From: Acidobacteriaceae bacterium
Lineage (GTDB): Bacteria; Acidobacteriota; Terriglobia; Terriglobales; Acidobacteriaceae
DNA length: 63,458 nucleotides
NCBI GenBank assembly: GCA_027307045.1
Contig: DAHUXR010000011.1
Coordinates: 1 to 63,458 of the forward strand
Reading direction: 5' to 3'
Below the pieces are notes generated by a model. That model was not told the origin of the DNA. It did no database searches and saw only the letters and a program-made list of their open reading frames with translations. The position numbers were made by a program, and so were the translations under genes. This document shows, piece after piece, positions 17,072 through 26,115 of this stretch (position 1 is its first letter; every line of letters starts with the position of its first letter).

Positions 17072-18439
17072 TTATTTCCAGTATTGGTCACGCAACTCCG
17101 TTTGCTTGCTGACCAGGGGGATTTCCTGGCCTTGAATAAAGACGTGCTTCACATCTGTCTTCACGTCGAGCGGATCACCGTTGGCGACAACGACGTTGCC
17201 CATCTTCCCTACATCGAGTGAGCCCAGGTCTTTCTCCACGCCCCACATCTGCGCGGGGTTGATGGTCAGGGCCTTGAGCGCTTCTTCGGCCGGCAATCCA
17301 AAACCGACAGCGTAGCCGGCGGCGTAAGGCAGGTTGCGTGCCTGGTGAGAATCATAAGAAGCAAACGCGATCTTAACGCCGCGCCTGGCCAGTTGCGCCG
17401 GCATGCTATAAACCGCGTCATAGCGCTCAGACTCCTTTGGCTGTTCGTAAATGGGACCAACGATCACTGGCAGCCCAGTAGCGGCAATCTTATCCAGCAG
17501 GCTGGCCGAGTGAGTTACGTGGTTCAGGATCACTTTGAGATGAAACTCATTCGCCAGATCCAGCGCGGTTTGCAGGTCATTAGGCTGCTCCGCCGCCAGC
17601 ACAACGGGTTTCTTGCCATGAAGGTAGGGCAGCAACGCTTCCAGCTTCAGGTCGCGCTTGGGAGGAGCACCGGCCTTGTCCTTATCTTTGGCGTCAGAGC
17701 TGGATTTCTTCTTTTCATAGGCTGAGACCTTCTGGTCATAATCCAGTGCGTCAATAAAAGCCTGGCGCAGCTGCGTTGCCATGCCCATGCGGGTGAAGGG
17801 AAACTTGGCTTGCTCAAAGCTCTGGTTGCGGCGCTGCGCACCGGTAAAGTTAAGCGGCATGGCGATATCGCGCACGGTCAGCATTTCCGTGGCGGATGCG
17901 CCAGCGAGTTGGATGAATGAATCCTGTCCTGGCAGCGTGTCACCGCTGGCTGGGGCCACAATGGCGTTGGTGATGCCATTGAGGCGCGTGACAGGAATGA
18001 GCGTGGTCTCAGCATGAAAGGCGTCGTAAACATGCATGTGCGGCATGATTTCGTCGCTCATCTCGATCTCGTCATTGGTCATGCGCTCGGCGGAAATTTC
18101 CGTCAGGCCGAGATGCGTTTCTGAATCGATCAGCCCGGGATAGACCGTCATGCCGGTTGCGTCGATCACTTTTGCTCCGGAAGGAATCGCCGTGCCGGGG
18201 CCCCCGACTGCGGTGATACGTCCGTTGTGCATCACCACAACGCCGTTTTCAATAACGCCGTGCGTGATAGTGAGCAGCTTGCCGCCTTTCAGCGCAATGG
18301 TTTCATTGGAAGTTGGGGCTGCAGAGATTGAGTGGGCTGCTGGCGCAGACGAGGATTTAGTTTTCTTGCCTTGCGCATTCAAGCTTAGCGTAGAGATGCT
18401 CGCTACAAGGGCGATGACAACAATCAATTTTTTCAACAT
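17072..18439 (-). CDS. exported amidohydrolase-superfamily protein, metal site degenerate
   Basis: A 455-residue protein with a signal peptide (residues 4-20) and the amidohydrolase barrel plus flanking beta-sandwich (GKLLTITHGVIENGVVVMHN, later LDVGKMGNVVVANGDPL). In this superfamily two histidines in an HxH motif bind metal after the GLID segment; here the motif reads GLIDSETHLG, so the first histidine is gone, and the histidine seen in the neighbour as VQIHCYRADE is replaced (VVLAAEQPND). It may be inactive or metal-poor. It starts two bases after the stop of its paralogue at 18442-19869, so the pair is almost surely co-translated. Confidence 0.85.
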   Translation of the reverse strand: MLKKLIVVIALVASISTLSLNAQGKKTKSSSAPAAHSISAAPTSNETIALKGGKLLTITHGVIENGVVVMHNGRITAVGGPGTAIPSGAKVIDATGMTVYPGLIDSETHLGLTEISAERMTNDEIEMSDEIMPHMHVYDAFHAETTLIPVTRLNGITNAIVAPASGDTLPGQDSFIQLAGASATEMLTVRDIAMPLNFTGAQRRNQSFEQAKFPFTRMGMATQLRQAFIDALDYDQKVSAYEKKKSSSDAKDKDKAGAPPKRDLKLEALLPYLHGKKPVVLAAEQPNDLQTALDLANEFHLKVILNHVTHSASLLDKIAATGLPVIVGPIYEQPKESERYDAVYSMPAQLARRGVKIAFASYDSHQARNLPYAAGYAVGFGLPAEEALKALTINPAQMWGVEKDLGSLDVGKMGNVVVANGDPLDVKTDVKHVFIQGQEIPLVSKQTELRDQYWK

Positions 18440-18441
18440 GG

Positions 18442-19869
18442 TTACTGGACCTCCTTGTAGTGGGTAAGACCGAGCCCGGGAAGCGAACGGTCAAAGTAAA
18501 GGTCGCCGTCGATCAGCACTTTATCGACCAGCGCAGCAGATGAGAGCGGATAGCTGTTCCAGATTGCGATATCGGCATCTTTGCCCACGTCGATCGAGCC
18601 GACGCGATCATCCACGCCAATGATCCATGCGGGATTGATCGTGATGGCTTTCAGCGCTTCGTCTTCCGTCAGGCCGTAGTGGATGGCCTTGCCGGCTTCC
18701 TGGTTGAGGCGGCGGGTCACGTCTTCCGAATCGCTCTTAAGGGCAACGCGTACGCCTTTGTGCGCGGAGATGGCGGCGTTCCAGGGAATACCGTCCCATG
18801 CTTCATACTTAAAGCCCCACCAGTCTGGCCACGTGGCAATGGCAATGCCGTTGGCAGCAATCTTGTCAGCCACTTTGTATGCCTCAAGCGCATGATGGAA
18901 AGCGCGAATCTTGTAGCCAAACTCCTTGGCCATTTCCATTTCGGTAAGGAATTCATCGGCACGGTAGCAATGGATCTGCACCAGCAGCTTGCCGCGAAGA
19001 ATGTCCGCCAGCGCTTCCAGCTTCAAGTCCTTCTTGGGTGGCGTGGCGTCCTTGTCGCCCTTTTTTATTTTGGCGTCGTAATCGTCCCATGTGCGCATGT
19101 ATTCGCGCGCTTCAATAAAAGCCGCGCGCATCACCTCAAAATTGCCCATGCGGGTAGAAGGCAGCTGGTTCCTGCTGCCGTAAACGCGCTTGGGGTTTTC
19201 TCCGCTGGCAAATTTGATGGACTGCGGCGCGCCGGGGAAAAGCATTTCGTCGCGGCCCAGGCCGTATTTATGCTTGATCACAATGGCCTGGCCGCCAATC
19301 ATGTTGGCCGAGCCATGCAACAGCAACGACGTGGTAACGCCGCCGGCCAGCGCGCGATAGATTGCCTTGTCGTTGTAGTCAAAGGCGTCGCGCATCATCA
19401 TCTGCGGAGTGATCGGGCTGGTAGCTTCGTTCACGTCGTCGTCAAGCGCGATGTGCGAGTGCGAATCGATGAGGCCGGGCATCACGAACTTTCCGCTGGC
19501 ATCGATCACGGTTGCTCCAGCCGGCGCATTCACGCTCTGGCCCACGGCGGCAATCTTTCCGTTATGGATATAAATACTGCCGTTCTCGATTTTGCCGTGG
19601 GTCACCGTGAGAATGGTTCCGCCCTTGATGACCACGTCGTTATGGATGGCGGGCATTTCCGGCGCGGGCTTTTTGTTGGGCGTGGCATTTTCTGTGACGG
19701 CGCTGCCTTTGGATTCAGTTCCCGGCGTGGCTTGCTCCGGACTGGCGGGATTTTGCGATGCGGGCGAAGGCTGCTGCGTGTTCTGGGGCTGCTGCGCTAA
19801 GGCAAAACTGCTCAGCACCCAACACAATGACAGCAGCATCGCGCGATACAGATGAGGGCGATGCGGCAT
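18442..19869 (-). CDS. exported amidohydrolase family protein
   Basis: The 475-residue protein is exported (hydrophobic residues 9-24 ending FALAQ), then has a proline/glutamine/threonine-rich linker to about residue 80. The amidohydrolase domain keeps its metal ligands: HxH in GLIDSHSHIALDD, further histidines in VQIHCYRADE and IRAFHHALEA, and an aspartate in ALKSDSEDV. The substrate is unknown; relatives include imidazolonepropionase-like and dipeptidase-like enzymes. The ATG at 19869 has GGAG 12 bases upstream. The frame remains open upstream through an inverted repeat, but that part is not protein-like and is excluded. Confidence 0.87.
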   Translation of the reverse strand: MPHRPHLYRAMLLSLCWVLSSFALAQQPQNTQQPSPASQNPASPEQATPGTESKGSAVTENATPNKKPAPEMPAIHNDVVIKGGTILTVTHGKIENGSIYIHNGKIAAVGQSVNAPAGATVIDASGKFVMPGLIDSHSHIALDDDVNEATSPITPQMMMRDAFDYNDKAIYRALAGGVTTSLLLHGSANMIGGQAIVIKHKYGLGRDEMLFPGAPQSIKFASGENPKRVYGSRNQLPSTRMGNFEVMRAAFIEAREYMRTWDDYDAKIKKGDKDATPPKKDLKLEALADILRGKLLVQIHCYRADEFLTEMEMAKEFGYKIRAFHHALEAYKVADKIAANGIAIATWPDWWGFKYEAWDGIPWNAAISAHKGVRVALKSDSEDVTRRLNQEAGKAIHYGLTEDEALKAITINPAWIIGVDDRVGSIDVGKDADIAIWNSYPLSSAALVDKVLIDGDLYFDRSLPGLGLTHYKEVQ

Positions 19870-19982
19870 AGGCTTGAACTCCGAAGGAGGGAATGAAAGA
19901 ACCGGCGATTCTATGGGAGGAGATAGCAATTGGCAATGGAATTGAGAAATGCATTTCGTCCCAGAGAAGCGCGCAGCAGACG

Positions 19983-20184
19983 GCTTTTTCTGAAATCCCG
20001 AACGCCGAAGGCGGAGGGATCGCGATGGCCATGACAGCCTTCGCGGTCCTGAAGTTGACCAGTATCTTGTCAATGCTGCCATGGGGAGTTGATGAAAGTT
20101 GAGGTTGGTGCTCCTCGGCGCCGCTGCAAGCTTCGGTGCAATAGGGATCCCTCCGCCTTCGGCGTTCGGGATTTCAGAAAAAGC
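19983..20184. repeat. 39-base perfect inverted repeat framing 124 bases
   Basis: Bases 19983-20021 and 20146-20184 are exact reverse complements over 39 bases (GCTTTTTCTGAAATCCCGAA at the outer part, then CGCCGAAGGCGGAGGGATC). Each arm contains its own small hairpin, CGCC-GAA-GGCG. The element sits between the amidohydrolase operon and dtd, which diverge from it. The 124-base interior has no gene. The layout resembles a miniature mobile element or a pair of extragenic palindromes; a transposase is absent and no target duplication is obvious. Confidence 0.8.
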
Positions 20185-20217
20185 TGAGTGCAGAAGGCTC
20201 TCTGCTACATTATCCGC

Positions 20218-20667
20218 ATGCGAGCTGTCGTCCAAAGAGTGGGCCGCTGCCGCGTGACCGTGGATGGCAACGTGGTCGGCGAGATCGATGCGGGGCTGCT
20301 GGTGCTGCTGGGTGTGAGCAAGGCTGACACTGAAGCTGCGGCGGACTACCTTGTCGAGAAGATCATCGGCTTGCGGATTTTTGAAGATGCGGAAGGGAAG
20401 ATGAATCTTTCCGTACAGGATTCCGGCGGCGCGTTGCTGGTGGTTTCACAATTCACGCTCTATGGCGATGTGCGACGGGGGAAGCGACCGTCGTTTGACG
20501 CTGCGGCACGACCGGAAGAGGCAAAGCGGCTGTACGAATATTTTGTCGGCAAAGTCCGCGCTGCCGGCCTGCGCTGTGAGACCGGACAGTTCCAGGCCAT
20601 GATGGAAGTCGAACTGGTGAACTCTGGGCCGGTGACGATCATGCTGGATTCGGAAAAGACGTATTAG
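20218..20667 (+). CDS. dtd: D-aminoacyl-tRNA deacylase
   Basis: The 149-residue enzyme hydrolyses D-amino acids mischarged on tRNA. It starts with the family opening [17 protein letters not shown] and carries both signature motifs: [17 protein letters not shown] and the Gly-cis-Pro motif in [11 protein letters not shown]. Length is normal. The ATG at 20218 is preferred over an in-frame one at 20188 because the latter falls in non-conserved DNA by the inverted repeat. TACATT at 20206-20211 ends six bases before the start and no Shine-Dalgarno is seen, so translation may be leaderless. Confidence 0.96.
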   Translation: MRAVVQRVGRCRVTVDGNVVGEIDAGLLVLLGVSKADTEAAADYLVEKIIGLRIFEDAEGKMNLSVQDSGGALLVVSQFTLYGDVRRGKRPSFDAAARPEEAKRLYEYFVGKVRAAGLRCETGQFQAMMEVELVNSGPVTIMLDSEKTY

Positions 20668-20845
20668 CCGCAGATTTGCACAGATGATCGCAGATCAAGA
20701 CAAAGGCAGAGCAAGATGCGCGGGATTTGTCTCCCGATTTAGGTTTCTCAGCGTTCAGCGCTTCAGCATCTCTTGGTCTCGCGCTCCGTCGTGAATTTGA
20801 CTTCCTCGTTGCGGCAAGACCATCCGCTGTGTAACATTCCCGGCT

Positions 20846-22012
20846 ATGAAAATTTGCATCGCTCTTCTTGCGCTTCTTTCTTCAATAGGTCTTGCTCAAT
20901 CGCATTCACCCGCACCCAGCGATGACACACAGCAACTTCTACAAGCGCTGGCCGACGCTCCCGGGCCTTCGGGGTTCGAAGAGCCTGTGCGCAAGATCAT
21001 GGTAGAGCGCATGAAGCCGCTGGCGGAAAAGTTGAGCTATGACGGGCTGGGCTCCGTGATCGCCGTGCAGGGTACGAGCGGGCCGCGCATCATGGTGGAC
21101 GCGCACATGGACGAACTGGGCGGCGTGGTGCGTCGCGTAAGCCATGACGGCTATCTCACCATGCAGATGCTGGGAGGATGGCTGGACCAGGCACTGGTGG
21201 ACCAGCGCTGGACAATTATCGGCTCGAAAGGGCCGGTGCGCGCCGTTACCGGCATTCGCGATATCCACATTGTGCCGCAGGAAGAGCGCACCAAGGTCTA
21301 TCCTCGCGAGTCGATCTTTCTGGATGTGGGCGCGAAGAACGCCGCTGAAGTTGCTGCCCTGGGTCTTGAACCGGGCGATCCGGTGGTGCCGGATGCGCCA
21401 TTTGCCGTGATGAACGGGGCCCAAAATTATCAAAACCAGAACTATCTAGGCAAAGGCTGGGACGACCGCGTGGGTTGTGCCGTGGTCGTTGAAGCCATGA
21501 AGAAGCTGGCGCACGCGCCGCATCCGAACCAGATTTTCTGGGTGGCCACGGTGCAGGAGGAAATCGGGCTGCGGGGCGCGCATACCTCAAGTGAAATCGT
21601 GAAACCCGAGATCGGCATTGCCATTGAAGGTGGCGTCACGCGCGATGCGCCCGGAGTGCATCCGGAAGAAGCGCAGGAATTGCTCGGCGGCGGTCCGGCA
21701 ATTTTTCTCTATGACTCCAGCGCGCTACCAAATCTGAAGTTGGTCTCGCTGATCAAGCAGACGGCAAAAGAAAAGACTATCCCGCTGCAAATCGACCTGA
21801 TTCAGGGCTATGGCGACGATTCCGCCGAGATACAGAAGAGCAATGGCGGCGCGCCGACCGTGAACATGGTGGTCCCCGTGCGCTACACGCACTCGCACAA
21901 CGGCATCATGAACCGCGGCGACTTTGACAAGATGGTGGACCTGCTGGTGGCGGTGCTGCAGAAGCTGGACGCAAAGACAGTGGCGAATTTGAGGGATTTC
22001 ACGCCACAGTAA
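20846..22012 (+). CDS. exported M42-family glutamyl aminopeptidase-like metallopeptidase
   Basis: A 388-residue dinuclear zinc peptidase. Metal and catalytic residues are visible in VDAHMDELGG, GKGWDDRVGC, ATVQEEIGLRGA, IAIEGGVTRD and the closing RYTHSHNGIM. M42 enzymes are normally cytoplasmic, but this one has a signal peptide (hydrophobic residues 3-16, then AQSHSPAPSDD), so it should be periplasmic or secreted. It seems monocistronic. TAACAT lies eight bases before the ATG and there is no clear ribosome binding site. Confidence 0.92.
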   Translation: MKICIALLALLSSIGLAQSHSPAPSDDTQQLLQALADAPGPSGFEEPVRKIMVERMKPLAEKLSYDGLGSVIAVQGTSGPRIMVDAHMDELGGVVRRVSHDGYLTMQMLGGWLDQALVDQRWTIIGSKGPVRAVTGIRDIHIVPQEERTKVYPRESIFLDVGAKNAAEVAALGLEPGDPVVPDAPFAVMNGAQNYQNQNYLGKGWDDRVGCAVVVEAMKKLAHAPHPNQIFWVATVQEEIGLRGAHTSSEIVKPEIGIAIEGGVTRDAPGVHPEEAQELLGGGPAIFLYDSSALPNLKLVSLIKQTAKEKTIPLQIDLIQGYGDDSAEIQKSNGGAPTVNMVVPVRYTHSHNGIMNRGDFDKMVDLLVAVLQKLDAKTVANLRDFTPQ

Positions 22013-22165
22013 GAGAAGAAGATTGGCCGCAAATCAAAGCGAATAGACGCGAATCAGGAAAGACTGCGCGGCAGCTAGCAATTAGCAACTGGCAATTAGC
22101 CTTTGTGTTTAAGCTGCTGTCGTTTTGGGTAACGTTCAGGCCCAAAGGCGGGAGGTTAGAGGGAT

Positions 22166-22184
22166 CTCTCGCTGCGCTCGGGAC
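22166..22184. repeat. third copy of the GC-rich CCCTCGC-NN-CGCTCGGG element
   Basis: The sequence CTCTCGCTGCGCTCGGGAC sits seven bases after the stop of era (which is read leftwards, ending at 22191). It matches the copies at 4267-4289 and 4345-4363 except for the two central bases and one edge base. Its position between convergent genes fits an extragenic palindrome that may help end transcription. The same 180-base gap also holds short AT-rich near-repeats (AATTAGCAACTGGCAATTAG at 22079-22098). Confidence 0.5.
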
Positions 22185-22190
22185 GTAAGA

Positions 22191-23138
22191 TTATTCTTCC
22201 GTTGACGGCGTCCGACCGGTCAGGTTCTCCAGTTGCCGCCGCCAATCCAACTCGTCAACAAATGCCGCTGACTGACGCCAGCCGGCTTTGACCTTGACGA
22301 ACAGCTCCAGATAGACCTTTTTGCCGAAGCGTTTTTCCAGCTCCATGCGCGCGGAGGTCCCCATCTGCTTGAGCTTCTGGCCGCCTTTGCCGATCAGGAT
22401 GGCCTTTTGGCTATCGCGCTCGCAAAAGATGGCGGCGGCAATGCGCAGCAGCCTGAGCTTATCTTCAAAGCGTTCAACAATGACCGCCGTGGCATAAGGA
22501 ACTTCTTTGCCGGTCTGGAGCAGGACTTTTTCACGGATGATTTCTGAGGCCAGAAAACGCTCCGGCTGGTCAGTGAGCTGGTCTTCAGGAAAATAAGGCG
22601 GGCTCTGCGGCAGCGCTCGAATGACTTTATCGAGCAGCACTTCCAGCCCTTCACCCTTCAAGGCGGAGATGGGAATGACCTCTTGAAATGAGTGCAGCTT
22701 GCTGTAACGCTCGATTACGGGCAACAGTCGCTCTTTGTGTAGCCTGTCGACTTTATTCAGCAGCAGCATTACCGGCGCGCCAGAGTGCTTGACGAGTTCA
22801 AGCACTTGTTCGTCGGCGGGACCGAAACGGTCGGTGGCATCGACCAGCAGCAGGACGAGGTCGCGACTTTCAAGCGCGGAGTGAATTTCCTGCATCATTT
22901 TGCGGTTCAGGCGGCTATCCGGCTTGTGCACGCCGGGCGTATCGATGAAAACGATCTGGCCTCCGGGGCGCTTGCCTTTTGGCTTGACGTTGAGAATGCC
23001 CTGGATGTTCATGCGCGTGGTCTGCGGCTTTTCCGTGACGATGGCGATTTTTTCGCCGACCAGCGCGTTGAGCAGCGTGCTTTTACCGGCGTTGGGGCGG
23101 CCGATGATGGATACAAAACCTGAATGTGGCTGCGCCAT
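22191..23138 (-). CDS. era: ribosome-assembly GTPase Era
   Basis: The 315-residue protein has a GTPase domain with G1 GRPNAGKSTLLNAL, G2 within TTRMNIQGI, G3 DTPGVHKP and G4 NKVD, and a C-terminal KH RNA-binding domain with the GxxG-type loop ILIGKGGQKLKQMGTSAR. Era binds 16S rRNA and acts in 30S maturation. The gene directly follows the CorC-like gene (no gap) and ybeY, the usual neighbours of era. Confidence 0.97.
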   Translation of the reverse strand: MAQPHSGFVSIIGRPNAGKSTLLNALVGEKIAIVTEKPQTTRMNIQGILNVKPKGKRPGGQIVFIDTPGVHKPDSRLNRKMMQEIHSALESRDLVLLLVDATDRFGPADEQVLELVKHSGAPVMLLLNKVDRLHKERLLPVIERYSKLHSFQEVIPISALKGEGLEVLLDKVIRALPQSPPYFPEDQLTDQPERFLASEIIREKVLLQTGKEVPYATAVIVERFEDKLRLLRIAAAIFCERDSQKAILIGKGGQKLKQMGTSARMELEKRFGKKVYLELFVKVKAGWRQSAAFVDELDWRRQLENLTGRTPSTEE

Positions 23139-24425
23139 TTATGCCTCTCGCTGTCGCGGAGAAGAATCAGCTTGCTCCGGCTGCGACCGGCAAACCCTGA
23201 CCTTTTCTATTTTGCGATCTGTGGATTCAAGGATTTCAAAACGGAGACCTTCGTCTTCGACGACTTCACCGGGCTGAGGAATGCGTCCGGCAATGGCGCT
23301 GACCAGGCCGCCGACGGTGGTGGTGTCACGCTGGTCGAGGCGCATATCAAAAAGGTCTTGCAGTCGCCCGACGTCAACGGTGCCCTGCATTACATAAGCG
23401 TGGTCGCCTTCACGAACGATATCATGCGCGAACTCATGCTCGTCCCGAATCTCGCCGACGATTTCTTCCACCAGGTCTTCCAGCGTGACCAGACCGGCGA
23501 CGGAGCCATATTCGTCAATGACGATGGCCATGTGGATGTTGTCTTTCTGCATTTCACGCAGAAGATGAGAAGTCATTTTAGTTTCCGGGACGAACAGTAC
23601 GGGCCGGACGAGTTTGGCCACGGTGGTGGTGCGGGCGTCGGCTTCAGGAAGCTGGATGAGATCATGCGCCAGTACCATGCCCTCTATTTGGTCAATGCTG
23701 GTGGAAAAGACGGGCACGCGGGAATGCGGCTTGTCACGCAGCATGGAAGTGAATTGTTCGATAGTGGTAGTGGACGGCACGGCGAAGATGTTGGGGCGCG
23801 GCGTCATCACGTCACGCACCGTCTTGTCGCCAAATTCAACCACGGACTGAATGAGCTGGCGGTCACCCTCTTCCAGAATGCCTTCTTCTTCAGCGGCTTC
23901 AATAAGCGCGTCCACGGCTTCTGAAGGATGCTCCGGTTCTTCCGGCTCATGCGGCTCCGCCAGCGCGGCAACGGACAGCCCAAACCCAAGAACGACGGTA
24001 ATAGGCAGCATGAGATAGATTAGGGCCTGCAAAAGCGGAATGAACTTAACCAGCCACACGCCGCGCGTCCGCGTGAACAGCATGTAAGGCAACAGCCGGT
24101 TGCAAACAATAATGACCAGAATGATGCCGATGATGGCCTGCACGGTTTCCGGCCAGGTCCAATGCGGGTCTCGAAAGACAAGATAGCCGATGATGAACGC
24201 GACAGAAGCCGTGCTGAGCTGCGTGAGGACGGAAAAAGTAAGAGCTGCGCGCTGGCTGGAACGCAGCAGACGAGGCTCGACCAGATTTTCAAAGGCCTCA
24301 ATGTTCTCTTGAAATTCACGGCTCAGAAATTTGCCGCTTTCAGTGTAGAGGCGCTCGACATACGAGACGAGGACAAGCAGCGCGCAGAGCAGGAGCACGA
24401 CCGTATAAAGAGCGAGCAGGGTCAT
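23139..24425 (-). CDS. hemolysin C/CorC-type CBS domain membrane protein (CNNM family)
   Basis: The 428-residue protein has a DUF21/CNNM transmembrane N-terminus with about four hydrophobic segments (residues 5-20, 60-85, 92-110, 125-150), then a CBS pair ([20 protein letters not shown] and the [13 protein letters not shown] region with [20 protein letters not shown]), and a C-terminal CorC_HlyC transporter-associated domain (residues 335-415). Relatives take part in magnesium or cobalt efflux; older hemolysin labels are not reliable. Its start overlaps the ybeY stop as ATGA and its stop abuts era. Confidence 0.92.
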   Translation of the reverse strand: MTLLALYTVVLLLCALLVLVSYVERLYTESGKFLSREFQENIEAFENLVEPRLLRSSQRAALTFSVLTQLSTASVAFIIGYLVFRDPHWTWPETVQAIIGIILVIIVCNRLLPYMLFTRTRGVWLVKFIPLLQALIYLMLPITVVLGFGLSVAALAEPHEPEEPEHPSEAVDALIEAAEEEGILEEGDRQLIQSVVEFGDKTVRDVMTPRPNIFAVPSTTTIEQFTSMLRDKPHSRVPVFSTSIDQIEGMVLAHDLIQLPEADARTTTVAKLVRPVLFVPETKMTSHLLREMQKDNIHMAIVIDEYGSVAGLVTLEDLVEEIVGEIRDEHEFAHDIVREGDHAYVMQGTVDVGRLQDLFDMRLDQRDTTTVGGLVSAIAGRIPQPGEVVEDEGLRFEILESTDRKIEKVRVCRSQPEQADSSPRQREA

Positions 24426-25006
24426 GCATCGCTCCTGCGGCGGAAGCTGGTTGCGCGTTTGGTGGAGGCGGGCTTGCGGCGAGTTTTAGCGATTTTTGTG
24501 GCTGATGGCTTGTGATGATTCTTTGCGGCTTTTGCCGATTGCGCCGCCGGTGGCTTGGCTTGTGGCGCTTTGTCGCGTGGCTGCGTGCGGTCGATGAGCG
24601 ATGCAGGTAGTTTGAGTTGAGAGCGCAGACGCGATTCCGCGCGGGCCATGCGTCCGTTGTCCGATTCATGATCATAGCCGGCAAGATGCAGCATGCCGTG
24701 GAGCACCAGGATTTTTAATTCGATAGCCAGGCTGTGGCCGTAGCGCCGGGCGTTGTCGAGCGCGATCTGCGCGGAGATGGCGATGTCACCGCCGGAGGGT
24801 CGAGGGAAAGAGAGCACGTCTGTCGGCCTATTTTTGCGGCGGAAGCGGCGATTGAGGACGCGCAGGCGTTTGTTGGCGGCAATCAGAATATCCACCTCAC
24901 CCTGGACCTCCGCGAGTTTTTGCGCGCGTCGGGCAAAGCGCTGGAGTTGCTCAGCGTTTACGCTGCGGGTGGAAGCGCCGGAGATCGGTGATTCGAAAAT
25001 TATCAT
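24422..25006 (-). CDS. ybeY: endoribonuclease YbeY (rRNA maturation factor)
   Basis: The zinc site motif HGMLHLAGYDHESDNGRM (three histidines) identifies YbeY, a single-strand endoribonuclease for 16S rRNA 3' processing and ribosome quality control. The earlier VLSFPRPSGGDIAIS segment is also typical. The protein is about 194 residues; YbeY is usually about 150, and the extra length is a lysine/alanine-rich basic tail (residues 140-194) that may bind RNA. The ATG at 25006 is preferred over a TTG five codons upstream. It is first in the ybeY-corC-era cluster after a terminator behind phoH. Confidence 0.93.
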   Translation of the reverse strand: MIIFESPISGASTRSVNAEQLQRFARRAQKLAEVQGEVDILIAANKRLRVLNRRFRRKNRPTDVLSFPRPSGGDIAISAQIALDNARRYGHSLAIELKILVLHGMLHLAGYDHESDNGRMARAESRLRSQLKLPASLIDRTQPRDKAPQAKPPAAQSAKAAKNHHKPSATKIAKTRRKPASTKRATSFRRRSDA

Positions 25007-25055
25007 CGTCGGACCGTGCAACGCGAAACCAGCAAACAGTGGTCGTCAAAACAAA

Positions 25056-25080
25056 GCGGGAGGGCCAGCCGCCCTCCCGC
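25056..25080 (-). terminator. intrinsic terminator of phoH
   Basis: Reading the minus strand, GCGGGAGGGC-GGCTG-GCCCTCCCGC forms a perfect ten-base stem followed by TTTGTTTTG. It lies 18 bases past the phoH stop and before ybeY. This implies that phoH and the ybeY-corC-era cluster are partly uncoupled in transcription even though they are collinear. Confidence 0.85.
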
Positions 25081-25098
25081 CAATATTCTACTAAATTG

Positions 25099-26115
25099 CT
25101 ACTGTTGCAGAGGGGGCTCGTTGGGCTCCTGCTGCGGCTGCCCCTCGCGCGGTAGTTCCAGCGACAATTGCTGGCTGCGCGACCGTTCGTCGTAAGCGCG
25201 GACGATGCGCTGGACGAGGTGATGGCGGACAACGTCTTCCTCAGTGAAATAGTTGAAGAAAATTCCTTCCACGGGCTTGAGTACATCCGCGGCCTCAAGC
25301 AGGCCGCTGCGCTTGGCGTTAGGCAGATCAATCTGCGTAACGTCGCCAGTGATGACCGCCTTGGAGTTGAAGCCCATGCGTGTCACAAACATCTTCATTT
25401 GTTCAGGCGTCGTGTTCTGGGCTTCGTCCAGGATGATGAAAGAGTCATTCAGCGTGCGCCCGCGCATAAAAGCAATAGGCGCAATCTCAATCACGTTCTT
25501 TTCCAGGAAGCGATCAACCCTCTCCGGTTCCATCAGGTCGTACAGCGCGTCATACAGCGGACGCAAATATGGATCGACTTTTTCCTGCAATGTTCCGGGT
25601 AGAAAGCCCAGGCGTTCGCCTGCTTCCACCGCGGGTCGCGCCAGGATGATGCGGTTCACCTTCTTCGCGTTCAGCGCCGACACAGCCATCGCCACGGCCA
25701 GATACGTCTTGCCCGTTCCCGCCGGCCCGATGCCAAACACCATGTCATATTTCTCGATCGCGTCAATGTACCGGCGCTGATTCATGCTCTTGGGCTGCAC
25801 CTGCCGCTTGCCAAACGACCGCTGTTTGCCCGCCTCAGCCATGCCGCGCAGCGTAGCCGTTGAGTCCGCCACCACCACGCGCAGCATCGAACTCAAATCA
25901 GCGTCGCTAAATTCCTGGCCAGTACTGCCAAGGTGGTCAAAGTCAGTAAAGATCTGCTCAGCGCGCGCCACGTCCCGGGCGGCGCCTTCCAGTTGTACGG
26001 AATCGGATTTCAGGTCAATGTTTACGTTCAGGCCGCTCTCCATCACCTGGAGATTCTCATCGCGGATACCAAACAGCTTCTGGATATTAGGGACGATTTC
26101 TATATTTTTCTTCAT
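25099..26115 (-). CDS. phoH: PhoH-like ATPase
   Basis: The 338-residue protein has an N-terminal nucleic-acid-binding region (residues 1-110) and a PhoH ATPase domain with Walker A GPAGTGKTYLAVAMAV, the LARPAVEAGERLGFLPG motif, and Walker B FIILDEAQNTTPEQMK. It commonly neighbours ybeY and is linked with RNA metabolism. The C-terminal 25 residues are glutamine- and proline-rich. It leads the phoH / ybeY / corC / era run but is separated from ybeY by a strong terminator. Confidence 0.94.
   Translation of the reverse strand: MKKNIEIVPNIQKLFGIRDENLQVMESGLNVNIDLKSDSVQLEGAARDVARAEQIFTDFDHLGSTGQEFSDADLSSMLRVVVADSTATLRGMAEAGKQRSFGKRQVQPKSMNQRRYIDAIEKYDMVFGIGPAGTGKTYLAVAMAVSALNAKKVNRIILARPAVEAGERLGFLPGTLQEKVDPYLRPLYDALYDLMEPERVDRFLEKNVIEIAPIAFMRGRTLNDSFIILDEAQNTTPEQMKMFVTRMGFNSKAVITGDVTQIDLPNAKRSGLLEAADVLKPVEGIFFNYFTEEDVVRHHLVQRIVRAYDERSRSQQLSLELPREGQPQQEPNEPPLQQ

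Noticed and set aside
18679-19800. 373-codon open frame antisense to the amidohydrolase gene
   Set aside because: The opposite strand encodes a clear amidohydrolase with metal motifs; this frame is histidine/valine-rich shadow.
19893-20102. 69-residue frame containing SEIPNAEGGGI on the plus strand
   Set aside because: It is made of the inverted repeat arm plus unconserved DNA; the same peptide arises from the other arm on the other strand.
19870-20235. 122-residue N-terminal extension of the amidohydrolase at 18442
   Set aside because: The extension runs through the 39-base inverted repeat and precedes a good ribosome binding site and signal peptide at 19869.
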